Assembly (NCBI GenBank): GCA_026002045.1
Contig: BOAV01000050.1
Location: forward strand, 1-16,795
Length of the DNA: 16,795 bases
DNA from: Spirochaetia bacterium
Lineage (GTDB): Bacteria; Spirochaetota; Spirochaetia; Treponematales; Breznakiellaceae
Direction: 5' to 3'
Shown here: positions 13,673 through 16,795 of the stretch, piece after piece
Layout: each line of letters opens with the position of its first letter
How positions within the stretch are numbered: position 1 is the stretch's first letter
Notes under the pieces: generated by a model
Databases searched by the model: none
Told to the model about the DNA's origin: nothing
The model's input: only the letters and a program-made list of their open reading frames with translations
Translations under genes and position numbers: made by a program

Positions 13673-14632
13673 TTACCCCAGCTTAATCCGGGGATCCAGC
13701 CATGCGGTCAGGACGTCCACCAAAAAACTGGCGAAGAGCATGACCGAAACCATGAGCAGGGCGATCATCATGACCAGGGGATAATTCTGTCCCCTCACGG
13801 CGGCAACGAATTCCCGGCCCACCCCGGGCCACTGAAAAACGGTTTCCAGCACTACCGAACCGCCCACCAGGGTAGGCAGACGGAAACCAATGAGCACCAC
13901 CACCGGGGTCAGGGCGAACCGGAAACCATGGATTAAATTGACCCGCCATTCAGGCAGGCCCTTGCTCCGGGCGGTTTTGATAAAGTCCTTATTCATGGCG
14001 TCCAGCATACTGGAGCGGGCATAGCGCATTACCCCGGCGGTCATGGACAGGGCCATCACCAGGGAGGGCATTAACAAATTGGGCAGACGATCCATAAAGC
14101 CCTGATAACCCGGAAGGGTCCGCCCCCCTGCGGGGAGCCAGTTCAGCCTGAGGGCAAAAATCAGAATCGCCACCAGGCCGAAAAAAAACTGAGGGATAGA
14201 AACCCCCATCATCCCCGCCACGGTAAGCGCATTATCCCCAATGGACCCCCGCTTTAATGCGCTGATGGTTCCCAATAAACTCCCGAACAGGGTGGACAGG
14301 ATCAGGGCGATCCCCGCAAGTTCCATGGTTGCCGGCAGTCTGGTTTTAACAATATCCTTAATGGCAACCCCGCTGGTCAGGCTGTAACCGAAATCACCGT
14401 GGAACACGCTAAAGAGCCATTTTCCATAACGGATAAGAAAGGGATCGTTCAGACCCAAGGCTTCACGCATGGCGTCGAGCTGGGCTTCGGACAGGTTCGC
14501 CAGGGCCTCCGGTCCAATCATATAGGAAACCGGATCGCCGGGGGTTAATTCAAGACCAAGATAGATAAGGAAGCTGATAACCAGCAGCATGGGGATCATT
14601 ATGAGCAGACGTCGAATGATATATGCAGCCAC
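13673..14632 (-). CDS. Peptide-type ABC transporter permease (DppB/OppB-like)
   Basis: A 319-aa inner-membrane subunit with about six membrane segments. It starts with the family-typical YIIRRLLIMIPMLLVISFL helix, followed by LELTPGDPV and a periplasmic region (ALGLNDPFLIRYGKWL, GDFGYSL). The EAA loop is DFIKTARSKGLPEWRV followed by HGFRFALTPVV. The GTG at 14632 is chosen over an upstream in-frame codon at 14686 because GGAAGGA lies 4 nt before it and DppB proteins begin at this AYIIRRLL segment; the upstream extension is the arm of an intergenic hairpin. It is the second gene of the operon, after the binding protein, and expression is probably lower than the binding protein because of the hairpins between them. 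Confidence 0.92.
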   Translation of the reverse strand: MAAYIIRRLLIMIPMLLVISFLIYLGLELTPGDPVSYMIGPEALANLSEAQLDAMREALGLNDPFLIRYGKWLFSVFHGDFGYSLTSGVAIKDIVKTRLPATMELAGIALILSTLFGSLLGTISALKRGSIGDNALTVAGMMGVSIPQFFFGLVAILIFALRLNWLPAGGRTLPGYQGFMDRLPNLLMPSLVMALSMTAGVMRYARSSMLDAMNKDFIKTARSKGLPEWRVNLIHGFRFALTPVVVLIGFRLPTLVGGSVVLETVFQWPGVGREFVAAVRGQNYPLVMMIALLMVSVMLFASFLVDVLTAWLDPRIKLG

Positions 14633-14649
14633 AAATCCTTCCAATAGAG

Positions 14650-14718
14650 TTGTTCGAGAACCAACCGGGTTCTCGAACAAGTCCAATAGCGGCGGCTCCT
14701 TTATGGGGAGACGCCGCT
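14650..14718 (-). other. Two intergenic hairpins between binding-protein and permease genes
   Basis: TTGTTCGAGAACC (14650-14662) pairs perfectly with GGTTCTCGAACAA (14668-14680) on a 5-nt loop. AGCGGCG (14688-14694) pairs with CGCCGCT (14712-14718), with an inner CTCC/GGAG. In the direction of transcription (minus strand) neither is followed by a T-run, so they are not ordinary terminators. Placed just after the binding-protein stop, they resemble the 3'-end-stabilising structures (for example malE-malF) that let a binding protein be made in excess. Confidence 0.6.
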
Positions 14719-14745
14719 TATTTCACTTCAAGATTTTTTCAAGGC

Positions 14746-16404
14746 CTATTTCTTCGGGAACTTGTTCACAAAGAAAAGCCGGGTGTAGAACATATTAACC
14801 GGGTACACCTTCATGCCGGGGATCTTTTCCAGGGCGATGGCGTCGCTGGAACTCTTGGTATAACCATAATCAATCCGTCCCGCATTGGCGTTCACGATAA
14901 GATTACCGTCATTTTCGCCCGAAGGATAGGCCTGGATTTCATCGATCTTGGCAACCCCGCGATAGTAATCCTTAAAGGGCGCCAGAATGATGTAATCGTT
15001 CATCTTGGCTTCCTTTACCTGGAAAGGACCGGAGCCAATGGGCTTCTGCCAGTAGGGCGACTGCTGGAACTGGAGGGGGTCCACTCCCTGGAAATATTTC
15101 TGCGGCAGTGGGGGGAATTGCCCGAAGGTGATAAGCATATTCGGGTCCAGGGTGGCAAACTTAAAGGTGATCTTATTGCCGTCAATGGTGATGCCGGAAA
15201 CATTCGCAGCGCCCGACTTAAAGGCCGCAGCGCCTTCCAGGGCATTAAAAGTATTGGCGAAGACCTGATGAATGGCGGGAACCTTTAAGGCATATTCCAC
15301 GCTCCATTTAATATCCTGGGGAGTAATGGCGCTTCCATCGTGCCACTTCAGATTATTCCGGAGGGTAAAGGTAACGCTGAGATTATCCGCCGACACCTGA
15401 TAGGATTCTGCCAGACCGCCCTCTTTGGGGGACAGGGAACCATCGGCCACGATGAGCCGGTCAAAAAGCGCCTTGGCGCCGATATACACCCCGGGGTTAT
15501 ACCAGGGATATTCAAAAAACTGGGCCGGACCGGAATTGGTCTTGAGGATCTGCTTGCCCGAAGCGTCGGGGGTAACCGTCCAATTGACAATGTTCCAGTC
15601 GTAATTGTACTGGGCATTTCCGTTGGAATCTCCCACACGGTTTACATTATCCCGGCTAAAGATAAAGAGGGGCTGATAGTAGAGGGGAATCGCAAAGAGA
15701 TTCTGATTCTCATATTTCTGGACTTCATTGAAAGCGGCCTTCTGCTTTGCCACGTCCGCAGTGGCGCTGGTGGCGGCAATCAGCTTATCCAATGCCGCAT
15801 CTGTCGGGGTATGGGAGTTACCGGAAACTCCACCGGCATATTTGCCGTAATATTCATGGAGCACCATGGCGGCGGTAGCGCCGTAGAGCATATCCCAGTC
15901 CACAGCCGAAGGTCCATTCACCGGATCATTGGGGGGCAGCCAGAGCAGGGTATTCAAGTCCCCGGATATTTTGCGGAAGTTCGCCTTAATGCCCACGTCT
16001 GCAAGGTAGGCCTGGACTGCGGTCATAAGGTCCACGGTCTGCTGATCGTCATAATAGTACCCCACATCCAGGGTGCGATTGGCATCCCATTTAGCTTCTT
16101 TTAACAGGGCCCTGGCTTTATTGGGATCATACTTATAATCGTTGAGTCCCCCCACCTTCCAGTCTCCGTTGGGAGTAAGACTGTTGGCGGGAACCGCTTT
16201 ACCCAGCAAGAGGGTATTACAGATGGTATCCATATCAATTGCGTAGGCGATAGCCTGCCGCACCCTGACATCCGACAGGAGGTTGCTGTTTGTCGCCCCT
16301 CCGGTGCCCGCGCCCGACGATCCTGCCTTATCGCCTCCGCCTCCGGCAAAGAGACTTGTCGATAGCAGCATTACGAGTGATAAAACCACAGCCACTTTCT
16401 TCAT
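14746..16404 (-). CDS. Circularly permuted family-5 solute-binding protein of the ABC importer
   Basis: A 552-aa periplasmic binding protein. The start is ATG 16404, with GAGGA just upstream; residues 1-20 form a signal peptide ending SLFA, followed by a Gly/Ser-rich linker (21-40) and no lipobox Cys. The order of the halves is reversed. Residues 42-257 are the normal C-terminal half: SDVRVRQAIAYAID (44-57), YKYDPNKARALLKEA (90-104), VDWDM, and KYENQNLFAIPLYYQP (230-245). Residues 291-548 are the normal N-terminal half: ALFDRLI (312-318), LAESYQVSADNLSVTFTLR (331-349), WHDGSAITPQDIKWS (354-368), IGSGPFQVKEA (456-466), ending at TRLFFVN, which in ordinary members runs directly into the SDVRVRQA segment. 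It is the first gene of the transporter-nanA operon. The family assignment is firm; ligand identity is inferred from nanA. Confidence 0.88.
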   Translation of the reverse strand: MKKVAVVLSLVMLLSTSLFAGGGGDKAGSSGAGTGGATNSNLLSDVRVRQAIAYAIDMDTICNTLLLGKAVPANSLTPNGDWKVGGLNDYKYDPNKARALLKEAKWDANRTLDVGYYYDDQQTVDLMTAVQAYLADVGIKANFRKISGDLNTLLWLPPNDPVNGPSAVDWDMLYGATAAMVLHEYYGKYAGGVSGNSHTPTDAALDKLIAATSATADVAKQKAAFNEVQKYENQNLFAIPLYYQPLFIFSRDNVNRVGDSNGNAQYNYDWNIVNWTVTPDASGKQILKTNSGPAQFFEYPWYNPGVYIGAKALFDRLIVADGSLSPKEGGLAESYQVSADNLSVTFTLRNNLKWHDGSAITPQDIKWSVEYALKVPAIHQVFANTFNALEGAAAFKSGAANVSGITIDGNKITFKFATLDPNMLITFGQFPPLPQKYFQGVDPLQFQQSPYWQKPIGSGPFQVKEAKMNDYIILAPFKDYYRGVAKIDEIQAYPSGENDGNLIVNANAGRIDYGYTKSSSDAIALEKIPGMKVYPVNMFYTRLFFVNKFPKK

Positions 16405-16429
16405 TTTTTCCTCCATAATTGACTTGAAA

Positions 16430-16447
16430 ATATCATGTGATATATCA
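16430..16447. promoter_or_regulatory. Operator-like overlapping palindromes at the transporter promoter
   Basis: ATATCA-TG-TGATAT (16430-16443) and TGATATATCA (16438-16447) are overlapping perfect palindromes that share the TGATAT half-site. They cover the expected transcription start, just downstream of the -10 box, a position suited to a repressor. They do not resemble the TTCTCTATAGAGAA site before the kinase operon. Confidence 0.4.
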
Positions 16448-16450
16448 GTT

Positions 16451-16479
16451 AGTATAGGCACACCCTTATGTGGTGTCAA
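16451..16479 (-). promoter_or_regulatory. Sigma-70-type promoter of the transporter-nanA operon
   Basis: On the minus strand a perfect TTGACA (16474-16479) and TATACT (16451-16456) are separated by 17 bp. The expected start is near 16444, giving a leader of about 40 nt before the binding-protein ATG at 16404. Confidence 0.85.
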
Positions 16480-16510
16480 GAAAAAAATAAAAAATTATAT
16501 GACTATTAAG

Positions 16511-16540
16511 TTGACTCCCTGTTTTCCTGTATGATATAAT
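16511..16540 (+). promoter_or_regulatory. Strong promoter of the transposase gene
   Basis: TTGACT (16511-16516) and a consensus TATAAT (16535-16540) are separated by 18 bp. The -10 box is preceded by TGA, giving an extended -10. The ATG follows at 16561 after AGGGGA (16549-16554). Confidence 0.75.
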
Positions 16541-16560
16541 TATGAGATAGGGGAAAAGCG

Positions 16561-16795
16561 ATGGCACAACAAGCAGCATTGACGTTATTACAATTCCAGG
16601 AGCGCTTTAAAGATGATGAAGTATGCCGGGAACATTTATTCCACATACGATGGGCTGAGGGTTTTCAATGTCCGCATTGTGGACATACGGAATACTATAA
16701 CCATACCAGTCGGCATCTGTATACGTGTAAAAAATGCGGTTATCAAGCATCAGTGATGGCCGGGACGGTGATGCATAGAAGCCATACGCCGTTAC
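16561..16795 (+). CDS. IS1595-family transposase, N-terminal part (truncated by window edge)
   Basis: The first 78 codons of a transposase, open to the window end. It begins MAQQAALTLLQFQERFKDDE and contains the IS1595-type zinc ribbon: CPHC (residues 37-40) and CKKC (57-60) as the two Cys pairs, followed by the family's SVMAGTVMHRSHTPL segment (compare the usual SV.AGT....S..PL). The DDE (DDN/H) catalytic core would lie beyond the window. The start ATG has an AGGGGA ribosome binding site 6 nt upstream. Whether the full gene is intact cannot be judged here. Confidence 0.87.
   Translation, partial: MAQQAALTLLQFQERFKDDEVCREHLFHIRWAEGFQCPHCGHTEYYNHTSRHLYTCKKCGYQASVMAGTVMHRSHTPL

Larger units (their letters stand above)
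16500..16795 (+). mobile_element. Left end of an IS1595-family insertion sequence (runs off the window)
   Basis: The transposase gene at 16561 and its strong inward promoter indicate the left part of an insertion sequence. The exact left end is not certain; ACTATTAAGTTGACTCC (from about 16502) is a plausible terminal repeat, but the right end lies outside the window, so it cannot be matched. The element sits about 20 bp upstream of the -35 box of the transporter operon, back to back with it. Confidence 0.5.

Noticed and set aside
14623..16104. Long plus-strand open frames opposite the binding-protein gene
   Set aside because: They are shadows of the binding protein, with no motifs and no start signals.
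1..16795. CRISPR arrays, tRNA or rRNA genes
   Set aside because: I saw no regularly spaced short repeats and no recognisable tRNA or rRNA sequence; the only repeated unit is the 230-bp palindrome present twice.

Overview
The window looks like chromosomal DNA of a spirochaete, most likely a Treponema of the termite-gut or other animal-associated type. This is an inference from gene style: a lipoprotein with an LGC lipobox and low-complexity Thr/Ala/Gly body, a solute-binding protein with an FAGGGGD signal-peptide end, a moderately GC-rich genome and many MITE-like palindromes. No rRNA or other phylogenetic marker is present to prove it.

Layout, left to right. Positions 1-406 hold two intrinsic terminators of upstream transcription and a hairpin-rich leader. 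Positions 407-2287 encode a large repetitive lipoprotein with a short collagen-like Gly-X-Y stretch, followed by a terminator. Positions 2551-3644 are a DinJ/RelB-YafQ type toxin-antitoxin pair on the minus strand, bracketed by two directly repeated 230-bp copies of a palindromic, MITE-like element about 96% identical to each other. The second copy ends about 20 bp before purE and may supply its -10 element. Positions 3664-7008 form a tightly overlapping plus-strand operon purE-purC-purF-tag (three steps of purine synthesis plus 3-methyladenine DNA glycosylase). Positions 7018-7301 are a decayed toxin-antitoxin pair on the minus strand: an intact DUF433 antitoxin-like gene with an apparently leaderless promoter and an 18-codon stub where its PIN-like toxin should be.

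Positions 7447-16404 appear to be a sialic-acid / N-acetylhexosamine module. On the plus strand, a NahK-type sugar 1-kinase is followed by an N-acylglucosamine 2-epimerase. Converging on it from the right is a six-gene minus-strand operon: a peptide-type (Dpp/Opp/Sat-like) ABC transporter (binding protein, two permeases, two ATPases) with an N-acetylneuraminate lyase directly abutting the last ATPase gene. The two operons share a bidirectional terminator at 9695-9746. The proposed route is uptake of sialic acid or a sialo-conjugate, NanA cleavage to ManNAc + pyruvate, epimerisation to GlcNAc, and phosphorylation at C1 to GlcNAc-1-P. That differs from the classical NanK/NanE route.

The most surprising gene is the transporter's binding protein (14746-16404). 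Its two halves are in reversed order compared with all ordinary family-5 binding proteins: the usual C-terminal half follows the signal peptide, and the usual N-terminal half closes the protein. It reads as a clean circular permutation.

The right edge carries the first 78 codons of an IS1595-type transposase with a strong promoter, inserted back to back with the transporter operon promoter.
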